Assembly: GCF_000019965.1 (NCBI RefSeq)
Contig: NC_010571.1
Coordinates: forward strand, 558,001-622,000
Length of the DNA: 64,000 nt
DNA from: Opitutus terrae PB90-1
GTDB taxonomy: Bacteria; Verrucomicrobiota; Verrucomicrobiia; Opitutales; Opitutaceae
Reading direction: 5' to 3'
Every line of letters starts with the position of its first letter. Position 1 is the stretch's first letter. Positions 6,977 through 16,580 of this stretch are shown here, one piece after another. Both the position numbers and the translations under genes were made by a program. The notes below the pieces were generated by a model, which saw only the letters and a list, made by a program, of their open reading frames with translations, did no database searches and was not told the origin of the DNA.

Positions 6977-8863
6977 TCATGAGTTCGACGGTGTCGAAGG
7001 CTTGCTGGCCTCGGGGTTCGCGGCGCGCGACGGGCCCTTGTAGTGGAGTGATTCGCCTTCGACGAACGGCTGGTCCGCCCACGCGCTGCCGTCGAGCAGC
7101 AGGCCGCCCCATGGAATATTGCCAAAGCTCATCGTGTCGAGCGCCGGCACCTCGGCGGCGATATGCTTCCAGAGCGCGTTGATGTCGGTCGGCAACGCTG
7201 GACCGGCCTGGACTATCGCGAGCAACTGCGCGAGCGCTGTCAGATCATCGGTCGCGCCGGCCGGACCGGGAACCGCCTTCGCGAACTTCTGGATCCGGAA
7301 CTGCTGATTGATGAAGGTACCGTTCTTCTCGAACACGGTACGCGTCGGCAACACGACGCGCGCCGCCGCGGTGGTCGGATTCGCGTGCGTGCCGAGGTAA
7401 ACGACGGCGACTTTCGCGAGCTGCGCCGCAGTCAAACCAGCGGCGAGCAGATCCTCGCCGAGCGAGACCACCGTCTTCACCTTGTCGGCATCGATGTCGG
7501 TGCCGAGCGCATGCAAGCCGGTCACGACCGCCGGTCCGGGATGAGCGCCCGGGAGCGCGGGCAGTTCGCCCGCAGTTTCGACCGGAGCGGCCGGGACGGC
7601 CGCGCTCCCAGCAGGCCGCGACGAGGGCGTCGCGGCTCCATGATGGAGTTTGGACACGAGCCCCGTCACCAGCGCGCCGCGGAGGTTGGGCGTGCGATCC
7701 GCGGAAACGAGGATTCCGTCTCCCTGCCCCACGTAGCTGACGAGGTGCACCGACGCGCCCAGCGCCGCCACGAGCTTTTTCGCGAGGAATTGCTCCTCGA
7801 CCGAGCTGCGGCCGGAAACGACGAAGGCGATGGGCTGGTGAGGCTCGCGGCCGGCGGCAAGCGCCGGCCCTACAGAACGGAGGATTTCGGCCGCGGCGGC
7901 GAAGGCGGCGTCCGCGGCGGCGTCCGCGCCGTTGACCTTCGGCGCCAGCAGCCGGTCGGGCGAATTCACCTGCTTGTAGAGCACGCGACCGCTGTCGGCC
8001 ATCCAGTCGTCGTTCACCTCGTCGTTGCGCCGCGGAGTGATCCGATAGATCACGCCCTCGCGCGACCAGACGATCGTGTTCGCGCCGGCCGACGACTCGG
8101 TGTCGATGCTGTTCGTCTGCTTCAGGAACCAGACGCGCATCTTGAACCGAAAATCCGTCGAAGTGAGCGCGCCGACCGGGCAGATATCCACGGTACAGAG
8201 CGAGTAGTTGTTCGCGAGCGGCTTGCCGGGGAAACACGTCAGCGTCGAATAGCTGCCGCGGTCGATGAAGCCGAGCACGTCGTCCTTCACGATCTCCTTG
8301 CAGAACCGGATGCAGCGCGAGCAGAGGATGCAGCGCTCGTCATCGAGCGTCACGCGCGGGCCGAGCTGCGTGCGCTTCGGCTTGACGTTTTTCGGCTCGA
8401 TGAAACGCGAGTAGCCGCGGCCGTAGCCGGTGGCCTGTTCCTGCAGCTTGCACTCGCCGGCCTGATCGCAGATCGGGCAATCGAGCGGATGATTGATCAG
8501 CAGGAACTCCATCACGCCCTCGCGGCAGTTCTTCACGAGTTCCGACGTCGTGCGGATGTGGAGACCGGGCGAGGCGTTCGTGCCGCAGCCGATCTGCGGG
8601 CGCGGGATCCAATTGATCTTCTGCTTGCCGGTGGCCGGGTCGATGACCGGCGCCTTGGTCGCGGGATCCACTGCCGGCATGCCCATCTCGACGAGACACA
8701 TCCGGCAATTGCCGACGATCGAGAGCTTCGGGTGGTAGCAGTAGTGGGGCACATCCACGCCCACGAGTCGCGCGGCCTCGATTACGTTCGTGCCTTTCGG
8801 CACGGCGATCTCCTTGCCGTCGATGTTGACGGTGACGAGGTCGGGTTTGGGCGGAGCGATCAT
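6977..8863 (-). CDS. nuoG: NADH-quinone oxidoreductase subunit G
   Basis: Iron-sulphur subunit of the peripheral arm of complex I, 628 residues. It starts MIAPPKPDLVTVNIDGKEIA. The N-terminal [2Fe-2S] ferredoxin domain has HYCYHPKL and GNCRMCLVEMG. The His/Cys-type motif HPLDCPICDQAGEC and the DERCILCSRCIRFC motif with CTVDICPVGAL follow, for the further clusters. The C-terminal molybdopterin-oxidoreductase-like part is short. Two stretches, about residues 329-340 (VGPALAAGRE) and 408-437 (rich in Ala and Pro), are encoded by palindromic repeats and look like inserted peptides. The stop TGA overlaps an ATG at 6980. Confidence 0.95.
   Translation of the reverse strand: MIAPPKPDLVTVNIDGKEIAVPKGTNVIEAARLVGVDVPHYCYHPKLSIVGNCRMCLVEMGMPAVDPATKAPVIDPATGKQKINWIPRPQIGCGTNASPGLHIRTTSELVKNCREGVMEFLLINHPLDCPICDQAGECKLQEQATGYGRGYSRFIEPKNVKPKRTQLGPRVTLDDERCILCSRCIRFCKEIVKDDVLGFIDRGSYSTLTCFPGKPLANNYSLCTVDICPVGALTSTDFRFKMRVWFLKQTNSIDTESSAGANTIVWSREGVIYRITPRRNDEVNDDWMADSGRVLYKQVNSPDRLLAPKVNGADAAADAAFAAAAEILRSVGPALAAGREPHQPIAFVVSGRSSVEEQFLAKKLVAALGASVHLVSYVGQGDGILVSADRTPNLRGALVTGLVSKLHHGAATPSSRPAGSAAVPAAPVETAGELPALPGAHPGPAVVTGLHALGTDIDADKVKTVVSLGEDLLAAGLTAAQLAKVAVVYLGTHANPTTAAARVVLPTRTVFEKNGTFINQQFRIQKFAKAVPGPAGATDDLTALAQLLAIVQAGPALPTDINALWKHIAAEVPALDTMSFGNIPWGGLLLDGSAWADQPFVEGESLHYKGPSRAANPEASKPSTPSNS
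7551..7632. repeat. Palindromic repeats inside nuoG
   Basis: Positions 7551-7609 begin gggagcgcgggcagttcgcc and end gacggccgcgctccc, so the termini are inverted copies. Directly beside it, 7615-7632 is a stem with arms ccgcgacg and cgtcgcgg. Both are within the nuoG reading frame (about residues 410-437) and are translated as an Ala/Pro-rich segment that does not resemble conserved NuoG sequence. Confidence 0.65.
7845..7875. repeat. In-frame copy of a 29-bp palindromic repeat in nuoG
   Basis: On the minus strand it begins gtagggccggcgcttgccgc and continues cggccgcga. It is translated as VGPALAAGRE. The same 29 bases occur at 20861-20891 in an unrelated gene, in the same frame, and a close relative begins at 50380 in a spacer. 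Confidence 0.85.
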
Positions 8864-8882
8864 TGCAAAAGGAAAAGGGTTG

Positions 8883-8966
8883 CCCGCGAATCACGCGAAA
8901 GCTCGCGAATTATCCAAAAGATCGAGAGTCAGTTTCTGATTCGTGTGCATTCGCGTGATTCGCGGG
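8883..8966. repeat. Long stem-loop between nuoF and nuoG (CGCGAATCA family)
   Basis: The left arm at 8883-8910 begins cccgcgaatcacgcgaaagc. The right arm at 8939-8966 ends attcgcgtgattcgcggg. The outer 17 nt pair perfectly. It has the same arm sequence as the copies at 368-531 and 10356-10437. Confidence 0.8.
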
Positions 8967-8980
8967 CCAAAATGATTGAG

Positions 8981-10339
<1,359 letters not shown>

Positions 10340-10355
10340 GGACGAAAGGTTATTA

Positions 10356-10437
10356 CCCGCTAATCACGCGAATAGGTGCTAATGAGAAGAGTAGTCGGCG
10401 GTTGTGTGGATTCGCGGGGATTGGCGTGATTCGCGGG
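10356..10437. repeat. Long stem-loop between nuoE and nuoF (CGCGAATCA family)
   Basis: The left arm at 10356-10373 reads cccgctaatcacgcgaat. The right arm at 10405-10437 contains gattcgcggggattggcgtg and ends attcgcggg. The pairing is less perfect than in the copy at 8883-8966. Confidence 0.7.
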
Positions 10438-10451
10438 AGAAAGGATTGGGA

Positions 10452-10940
10452 TCACCGCCGCTTCGCGGCTTCGGCTTTGATTTGCTCGGCGAGCTGCTTG
10501 GCCTTCGCGGCGTCGACGTTCTCGTGGAGATCGTCGTCGATCATCACAACGGGCGCGGTGCCGCAGCTGGCGAGACACTCGACGAACTCGACCGTCACCT
10601 CGCCGTCGGGCGAGATCTCGCCGGTCTTGGTGTTGAATTCTTTCTCAAACTGCTCGCAGACCTTGTAGCCGCCGCGCAGCGCGCACGAGAGCGTGCGGCA
10701 CACCTTCACGTGGCGGCGGCCGATCGGCTTCTGCCGGAACATCGGGTAAAACGTCACGACCTCGTAAACGTTGATCGGCTGAATCTCGAGCTTCGCCGCG
10801 ATCCACTCGTGCGCTTCCGCGGGAATGTAGCCGATGTCCTCTTGGATGAGGTGCAGCAGCGGCAGCGTGGCGCTCCGTTTCGTCGGGTAATGCGTGATTA
10901 CCTCGTCGATTTTCTGGAGAGTTTCCGGCTTGAGATTCAT
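10452..10940 (-). CDS. nuoE: NADH-quinone oxidoreductase subunit E
   Basis: Thioredoxin-like [2Fe-2S] subunit of the NADH module of complex I. From ATG 10940 (MNLKPETLQKIDEVITHYPT) it has 162 residues; a GTG eight codons upstream is possible. The four cluster cysteines are in VCRTLSCALRGG, with two further ones in ECLASCGTAP. The N-terminal helical part with YIPAEAHEWIA and the VVTFYPMF segment are typical of NuoE. Confidence 0.95.
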   Translation of the reverse strand: MNLKPETLQKIDEVITHYPTKRSATLPLLHLIQEDIGYIPAEAHEWIAAKLEIQPINVYEVVTFYPMFRQKPIGRRHVKVCRTLSCALRGGYKVCEQFEKEFNTKTGEISPDGEVTVEFVECLASCGTAPVVMIDDDLHENVDAAKAKQLAEQIKAEAAKRR

Positions 10941-10966
10941 CGAACGGAGATAGTCCCAAGCCACTG

Positions 10967-11037
10967 CCCGCGAATCACGCGAAGGGTCGCGAATTCCGAT
11001 CGGGATTGGGTGGGAAAGTTGGCGTTCATTCGCGGGA
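10967..11037. repeat. Partly decayed stem-loop between nuoD and nuoE (CGCGAATCA family)
   Basis: The left arm at 10967-10994 begins cccgcgaatcacgcgaaggg. The right side keeps only gcgttcattcgcggg at 11023-11037. It looks like a degenerate copy of the family seen in the nearby nuo spacers. Confidence 0.65.
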
Positions 11038-11046
11038 GACCATTGA

Positions 11047-12327
11047 TCATCGGTCGCATTCGCCCATGACGAAGTCGAGCGAGCCGAGGATCGCGACCAC
11101 GTCCGAGATGAGCACGCCCTGACAGAGCTTCGGGACCAGCGACAGGTTGCAGAACGAGGGCGAGCGGATTTTCAGGCGGTAAGGCACGCCACCACCTTTG
11201 CTGACGATGTAGAAACCAAGGATCCCCTTCGGATTCTCCGCTTCGAAGTAGACCTCGCCCGCCGGCATCTGGGGCCCTTCCGTGACCAGCATGAACTGCT
11301 GGATCAGCTCCTCCATCGAGCTCAGCACCTTGCCCTTCGGCGGCAGGAAAACCTTCTTCGCCTCCGTCGCATACCAGTCGCCGCCGGGGAAATTCTTGAT
11401 CACCTGCCGGATGATCCGCACCGACTGCCGCATCTCCTCGCCGCGGACCAGATAACGGTCGTAGCAGTCGCCTTTCGTGCCGACCGGCACGTCGAACTCA
11501 TACTGCTCGTAGCCCGAGTAGGGCCGGTCCTTGCGGAGATCCGTCGCGATGCCGCTGCCGCGCGCGTTCGGGCCGGTGATGCCGTAGGCGATCGCGTCCT
11601 CCTTCGAGATCACGCCGACGCCGACGGTGCGATCGAGGAAGATCTTGTTGCGCGTGAGCAGCGAGAGAATCTCTTCCAACGCCGGCAGGAACTTGTCGCA
11701 GAAGGTGCCCACGTTCTCCAGCCAGCCCGGCGGCACGTCGCGCGTGACGCCACCGATGCGCGTGTAGCTGGTCGTGAAGCGCGCGCCCGTTAGATCCTCG
11801 AAGAGATTGTAGAGAAACTCGCGTTGGTTGAGCGACAACACCAGCACGGTCCAAGCTCCGACATCGAGGCCGAATGCGCCGAGGCCCATCAGGTGCGACG
11901 AGATACGCGCCAGCTCCGCCGTGATCACGCGGATCGCCTGGCAGCGCGGCGGCACTGTGAGGCCCGCGAGCTTCTCGACGGCGATAACGTAAGCCATGTT
12001 GTTGGCCAGCGGCGCGAGGTAGTCCAACCGGTCCGTGTACGGCACGAACTGGTTGTAAGTCATGTTCTCGGCGATCTTCTCGTCGCCACGATGCAGGTAA
12101 CCGATAATCGGATCCGCCTTCGTCAGGATCTCGCCCTCGAGCTCCATCTGGATCCGCAGCACGCCGTGCGTCGACGGATGCGACGGGCCCATCGACAGCG
12201 ACATGCGGTCGCCGCTGAACTCGCCGCCCTCGTCGGGCGGGCCGGAACGCACCGGCGTGCCGCCGCCGGCCTGCTGGGCGGTGGCGATGCGTGCGGCGCT
12301 GTCGGGAACGGTAAATTCAGTGGCCAT
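11047..12327 (-). CDS. nuoD: NADH-quinone oxidoreductase subunit D
   Basis: The 49-kDa-type subunit of complex I that forms the quinone-binding site with NuoB; 426 residues. The conserved start of the fold, SMGPSHPSTHGVLRI, includes the histidine of the quinone site. Further marks are IGYLHRGDEKIAENMTYNQF and the C-terminal LDFVMGECDR. The first 40 residues form a variable, probably disordered leader rich in Ala, Gly and Pro. It starts at ATG 12327, 12 bp after nuoC. NuoC and NuoD are separate here, not fused as in enterobacteria. Confidence 0.97.
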   Translation of the reverse strand: MATEFTVPDSAARIATAQQAGGGTPVRSGPPDEGGEFSGDRMSLSMGPSHPSTHGVLRIQMELEGEILTKADPIIGYLHRGDEKIAENMTYNQFVPYTDRLDYLAPLANNMAYVIAVEKLAGLTVPPRCQAIRVITAELARISSHLMGLGAFGLDVGAWTVLVLSLNQREFLYNLFEDLTGARFTTSYTRIGGVTRDVPPGWLENVGTFCDKFLPALEEILSLLTRNKIFLDRTVGVGVISKEDAIAYGITGPNARGSGIATDLRKDRPYSGYEQYEFDVPVGTKGDCYDRYLVRGEEMRQSVRIIRQVIKNFPGGDWYATEAKKVFLPPKGKVLSSMEELIQQFMLVTEGPQMPAGEVYFEAENPKGILGFYIVSKGGGVPYRLKIRSPSFCNLSLVPKLCQGVLISDVVAILGSLDFVMGECDR

Positions 12328-12339
12328 CGTTCGCGGCGA

Positions 12340-12969
12340 TCAGGATTTCTGTCCCAGTTTCGGCTTCTTCTCGTTCCACGACTCGTCCTTCGCTCGTGGC
12401 TCGGCTTCGGTGAGATTGATCTGCCCCACTTGGGCGACGAACGGTCCACCCATCATCGGCGCCTGAATCACCGGCGTCCCGGTCACTGCGGAGATCTCCG
12501 GATCAGGCAACGCCGTCTCCACGCCCGCCAAGGGGAACTCCTTGCGCAAGGGCCAGCCGGGATACCCCTCCCACATCAGGATGCGGCGCAGATCGGGATG
12601 CCCCTCGAACTTGATCCCGAACATGTCGTAGCATTCGCGCTCGTGCCAGTTGGCCGCCGGCCAGAGGCTCACGATGCTCGGCGCCACGGGAGCAACATCG
12701 TCGGCGCAGTCCGCCGCCACGCGCACATAGTCGTGATGCGTCGTCGAGTAGACGTGATAGACGACGGTGAACCGGGGCGAGCTGGTCTCGGACCAGTCGA
12801 TCGCGGTGACGTCCATCAACACGTCGTAACCGTGCTCGTCGCGCAGCGTTTTCAGCGCCGCGACCAGTTCGGTCACCGCCACGTTCACGGCCGGGTGATC
12901 CGCGCTCGCACGGTCGGTCACAGCGGGGAACTTTTGCTTCAGCGCGGCGGCAGCAATGGTCGCGGTCAT
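12340..12969 (-). CDS. nuoC: NADH-quinone oxidoreductase subunit C
   Basis: The 30-kDa-type connecting subunit of complex I; 209 residues. The family signature is around NWHERECYDMFGIKFEGHPD, followed by LRRILMWEGYPGWPLRKEFP. It starts MTATIAAAALKQKFPAVTDR at ATG 12969. The tail after about residue 170 is variable and ends in a charged stretch. It lies between nuoB and nuoD as usual. Confidence 0.96.
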   Translation of the reverse strand: MTATIAAAALKQKFPAVTDRASADHPAVNVAVTELVAALKTLRDEHGYDVLMDVTAIDWSETSSPRFTVVYHVYSTTHHDYVRVAADCADDVAPVAPSIVSLWPAANWHERECYDMFGIKFEGHPDLRRILMWEGYPGWPLRKEFPLAGVETALPDPEISAVTGTPVIQAPMMGGPFVAQVGQINLTEAEPRAKDESWNEKKPKLGQKS

Positions 12970-12993
12970 GCGAAAGAGAATCCGGAGCAGCGG

Positions 12994-13509
12994 CTAGACG
13001 GTGGCTTTGAAGAGGTTTTGACCCGCGCGTTCTGTGCGGATCTTGGCCTGCAATTTCATCAGCGCGTCGAGAATCCCTTCCGGGCGCGGCGGGCAACCGC
13101 TGATGTAAACGTCCACCGGCAGGATCCGGTCGACGCCCTGCATGTGCGCGTAGCTGCGGTACATCCCGCCGGAGCTGGCGCAGGCGCCCATCGCGATCAC
13201 CCATTTTGGCGACATCATCTGGTCGTAGATGCGGCGGATCTGCGGCGCCATCTTGTACGTGACGCTGCCCGCCACGATCATGCAGTCGGATTGCCGCGGC
13301 GAGAAGCGCATGACCTCGGCCCCGAATCGCGCAATGTCGAACCGGCCGTTGCCGACCTGCATCAGCTCGATCGCGCAGCAGGCCAGTCCCATGGGCATCG
13401 GCCACATTGAATTCGTCCGGATCCAGTTGATCACCGCATCGGCTTTGGAAACGACGATGCCGCCTTCGATGGCGCTGCTGTAGGTGAGATCGGTGTTGGA
13501 GGAGACCAT
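12994..13509 (-). CDS. nuoB: NADH-quinone oxidoreductase subunit B
   Basis: Subunit holding cluster N2, the last iron-sulphur centre before quinone; 171 residues. The ligands are visible as GLACCAIE (adjacent cysteines), GACASSGG and GCPPRPE. It starts [20 protein letters not shown] at ATG 13509. It is the first nuo gene in transcription order. No nuoA-like membrane protein is encoded in the 310 bp in front of it. Confidence 0.97.
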   Translation of the reverse strand: MVSSNTDLTYSSAIEGGIVVSKADAVINWIRTNSMWPMPMGLACCAIELMQVGNGRFDIARFGAEVMRFSPRQSDCMIVAGSVTYKMAPQIRRIYDQMMSPKWVIAMGACASSGGMYRSYAHMQGVDRILPVDVYISGCPPRPEGILDALMKLQAKIRTERAGQNLFKATV

Positions 13510-13819
13510 GTGTGTGGTGGATCCCGGACAAAAATCCTGCTCAGGGTTGGCCGCCCGGTTCTGTCGCGCAAGACGGTTTTGGAAAAAGTTGATCTGCTGC
13601 GTGCATCAGGGTGGCGCCTGCCGGCACCGATTCCTGGCCGCCCGTGTCTTCGCTGCGAGGTGCCAGCTGGTCACCGTTCCCAAACGAGAGCCACGCTGCA
13701 GTTTGTAGCGTTCGCAACCGCCGCCCATGCTGTCCGTCAATCCACCGCGCTGCCCGCGGTCGGCTCACTCCGGCGGAGAGCGAAACGCCACTTTCTCATT
13801 AAACTCGCTTGTTGCCCTT
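13510..13819. promoter_or_regulatory. Divergent spacer between nuoB and the esterase gene
   Basis: The 310 bp hold no convincing gene; short open frames on both strands lack recognisable similarity. The region must contain the promoter of the nuo operon (leftward) and probably that of the esterase operon (rightward). I cannot assign -35/-10 boxes with confidence. Confidence 0.4.
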
Positions 13820-15112
13820 ATGAAACGATTCCTTGGCTCCGCCCGCCTGCTCTGCGCCACCAGTCTCGCGCTGCTGGTACTGCTCACCGCCAGTCACGCC
13901 GCCCCGGCAGTGCTGCAGCCGCTCAAGGCGTCCGGTATTTACGACCTCGGCGAGAAGGCGGGCTGGACCGTGACAATGCCGGCGGACGCCACGCTCCCGA
14001 CCGGCGGCTACAACTACACGATTAAGAAAAACGACACGACGACACTCGCCTCGGGCCCGCTCGACCCAAGCGGCGGTCCGGTCGAGATCGCGGTCACGTT
14101 GAACGAGCCCGCGATGCTTTTCGCCGAAGTCACCTCGGCCGCGGGCGAAGCCGATCGCGCCATCGCGGGCGCCGCGGTCGCGCCGACGCAGTTGCAGCCG
14201 GTGGTGGCGCGTCCGGCGGATTTCGATGCGTTCTGGACGTGGATGATCCAGGTGTTGCACCGGATCCCGGTCGAACCCGCGCTGAAAAACGGCGAGAGCG
14301 GCCGCGACGGCGTCGAGTACGCGACGATTCGGATGAACAACATCGACGGCTCGCACGTCTACGGGCAGCTGGCGAAGCCTGCGCGCGAAGGGAAGTTTCC
14401 CGCCCTGCTGATGCTCCAGTGGGCCGGCGGACCTTATCCGCTGCAAAAGCCCTGGGTGGTCGATCACGCCGCCGAAGGCTGGCTGGCGTTGAACATCGAG
14501 CCGCACGACGTCCCCGGCGACATGCCCAAGGAGTTTTACGACGCGCTGCCGGCGATGATCAAAAGCTACAACACGATCTACAACGACAGCCGCGATCGGA
14601 ACTATTTTCTCCGGATGTATCTCGGCGCCTATCGCGCCGTCGATTACCTCGCCGGTCGCCCGGATTGGGACGGTCGCACTCTCCTCGTCACCGGCACCAG
14701 CATGGGAGGACAGCAAAGCCTCGCGGTCGCCGGCCTGCATCCCCAAATCACGCACGTGATCGTACACGTGCCCGCCGGCGCCGATGCGAACGCGGCGCTG
14801 CACGGCCGCTCCGAAGGTTATCCGAACTGGGACCGCACCAACCCGAAGGTGATGGAAACCGCGCGTTATTTCGACACGGTCAACTTCGCCCCGCACATCA
14901 AGGCGCGCAGCCTCGTCTCCCTGGGTTTTCTCGATCGCGTGTGTCCGCCCGCCGGCATCTGGACCGCCTTCAATTTGATCGCCGGGCCCAAGGAAGTCGT
15001 GCCGCTCGTCGAGGCCGCGCACAACCACCAATCGACGCCGGAGCAGCAGCGCGCCTACTACGATCGCTCGAAGGCATGGATGGACGCGCTGGTCAAAGGC
15101 CAGGAGCCTTGA
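13820..15112 (+). CDS. Secreted acetylxylan esterase / cephalosporin-C deacetylase-like hydrolase
   Basis: Alpha/beta-hydrolase of the AXE1 type, 430 residues, expected to remove acetyl groups from xylan or other substituted sugars. It starts MKRFLGSARLLCATSLALLV, a clear signal peptide with likely cleavage after SHA (about residue 27). The nucleophile is Ser294 in GTSMGG. Asp372 in FLDRVCPP and His401 in EAAHNHQ complete a plausible triad; DRVCPP is typical of the family. An upstream in-frame ATG at 13727 would put the signal peptide inside the protein and is rejected. The gene is followed by an FG-GAP lipoprotein gene on the same strand. The exact substrate is unknown. Confidence 0.85.
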   Translation: MKRFLGSARLLCATSLALLVLLTASHAAPAVLQPLKASGIYDLGEKAGWTVTMPADATLPTGGYNYTIKKNDTTTLASGPLDPSGGPVEIAVTLNEPAMLFAEVTSAAGEADRAIAGAAVAPTQLQPVVARPADFDAFWTWMIQVLHRIPVEPALKNGESGRDGVEYATIRMNNIDGSHVYGQLAKPAREGKFPALLMLQWAGGPYPLQKPWVVDHAAEGWLALNIEPHDVPGDMPKEFYDALPAMIKSYNTIYNDSRDRNYFLRMYLGAYRAVDYLAGRPDWDGRTLLVTGTSMGGQQSLAVAGLHPQITHVIVHVPAGADANAALHGRSEGYPNWDRTNPKVMETARYFDTVNFAPHIKARSLVSLGFLDRVCPPAGIWTAFNLIAGPKEVVPLVEAAHNHQSTPEQQRAYYDRSKAWMDALVKGQEP

Positions 15113-15135
15113 GCTGCGCGGCGGTCAGGGTGGAG

Positions 15136-15153
15136 CGCGTTGCCGGCAACGCG
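15136..15153. repeat. Perfect 18-bp palindrome after the esterase gene
   Basis: The sequence cgcgttgccggcaacgcg is its own reverse complement and is followed by tttt. It may act as a weak terminator or as one unit of the spacer-repeat population. It lies in the 151-bp gap before the FG-GAP lipoprotein gene. Confidence 0.6.
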
Positions 15154-15263
15154 TTTTCCGCTAGCCGCAGCAAGCTGGGCAACCCGGTCGCAACCTGTCG
15201 GAAAGCCGTTCGTCAAAGGGTTTTTTCGTGCAAGTTCGGGCCGAGCCGCGGAGACTCACCGCC

Positions 15264-16580
15264 ATGAGTCTGGCGCATCGGCCCTCCCCTTCGGTCGTGG
15301 TTGCCGGGCTGCTCGCGGTCGTGCTGTGCGTCGGCGGCTGCGGCCGGCCCGCCGCGCCGCGCGCGAGTGATGCCCGCTCGGCCGCTGCGCCACGCCCGGT
15401 GACAGACCTGAACGCTTTCCTGCCGCAGCCGATCGGCGCCGCGATCGGCCGGCCACCGTGGATCGGCCATGTCAATACGGTCGACCTCGATCGCGACGGA
15501 CTGCTCGACGTGATCTTCTGCGAATCGCAGGAAAACCAGGTGTTGTGGATCCGGCAGTCGCCGCGCGGCGTGTTCACCGAAAAACTCCTCGCCTCGGACA
15601 TGAGCGCGCCGGTGCACGTCGAAAGCGCGGACATGGACGGCGACGGCGATCTCGATGTGATCGTCTCGAGCATGGGCGTGGTTTTCCCCGACAACGACCG
15701 GATCGGCACCGTGTTCGTGCTGGAAAACGATGGCCGGCAGAATTTCACGCCGCATGCCGTGCTCGAGCACACCGCGCGCGTGGTCGACGCCCGCGCCGCC
15801 GACCTCAACCGCGACGGGAAAATGGACCTCGTGCTCGGGCAGTTCGGCTACGATCAGGGCGAAATCAGCTGGCTCGAGCGCACCGGTCCGTGGGAGTTCC
15901 AGCGACACGTGCTGCTCGATCTCTCCGGCGCGATCAATGTCTGCGTCGACGACTACAATGCGGACGGCCACCTCGATATCGTGGCGCTCATCTCGCAGCA
16001 GTGGGAGGAGATCTACTATTTCGAGGGCGACGGCCGCGGCGGTTTCAGCACGAAGCGCATGTGGGGCTCGACCAACGAGGACTACGGCAGCAGCGGACTC
16101 ACGTCGGCGGATCTGAATCGCGACGGCCGGCCCGATCTCGTTTACACGAACGGCGACGGCTTCGGCCCCGCCGCCACGCCTGGGCCGCGGCCGTGGCACG
16201 GCGTGCAGTGGTTCGAGAACAAGGGCGACGGCAACTTCCGCTTTCACCGGATCGCCAACTACCAGGGCGCGTACAGCCCGATCGTCGCCGACGTCGACGG
16301 TGATGGCGCCATGGATATCGTGGCGTCGTCGGCCTACGCCGATTGGAACAACACGAATCGCAGCGTCGTTTCGCTTGTCTGGTTCCGCAACGACGGCCGG
16401 ATGAACTTCGAGCCGCGCATCCTGGCGAAGGAGCCGAAGGATCTGATCACACTCGCCGCGGGCGATTTCGACGGCAACGGCCAGGTGTCGCTCGTGACCG
16501 GCGGGTTCTACATTTATCCGCCCTACGATTCGATGGGTCGCATTGTCCTGTGGCGGAAGCAGCCGCAGCCCACCCGATGA
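15264..16580 (+). CDS. FG-GAP/VCBS repeat lipoprotein
   Basis: Exported beta-propeller-like protein, 438 residues, start ATG 15264 (MSLAHRPSPSVVVAGLLAVV). The signal peptide ends in a lipobox, VGGC, so it is probably anchored in a membrane. About six to seven repeats carry calcium-loop motifs, such as DLDRDGLLDVIF, DMDGDGDLDVIV, DLNRDGKMDLVL, DYNADGHLDIVAL and DLNRDGRPDLVY. It is clearly paralogous to the protein encoded at 28454-29767: both have IRQSPR, ARAADxNxDG and a PxPGPRPWHG or PEPGHG segment. Its stop overlaps the start of the TPR gene (ATGA). Molecular function is unknown; ligand binding or a scaffold role at the cell surface is possible. Confidence 0.85.
   Translation: MSLAHRPSPSVVVAGLLAVVLCVGGCGRPAAPRASDARSAAAPRPVTDLNAFLPQPIGAAIGRPPWIGHVNTVDLDRDGLLDVIFCESQENQVLWIRQSPRGVFTEKLLASDMSAPVHVESADMDGDGDLDVIVSSMGVVFPDNDRIGTVFVLENDGRQNFTPHAVLEHTARVVDARAADLNRDGKMDLVLGQFGYDQGEISWLERTGPWEFQRHVLLDLSGAINVCVDDYNADGHLDIVALISQQWEEIYYFEGDGRGGFSTKRMWGSTNEDYGSSGLTSADLNRDGRPDLVYTNGDGFGPAATPGPRPWHGVQWFENKGDGNFRFHRIANYQGAYSPIVADVDGDGAMDIVASSAYADWNNTNRSVVSLVWFRNDGRMNFEPRILAKEPKDLITLAAGDFDGNGQVSLVTGGFYIYPPYDSMGRIVLWRKQPQPTR

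Noticed and set aside
6858-6980. Forty-codon peptide starting MNALQLSIDV that overlaps the nuoG stop
   Set aside because: As a gene it has no support. It is better explained as the old nuoH start cut off by a 64-bp element.
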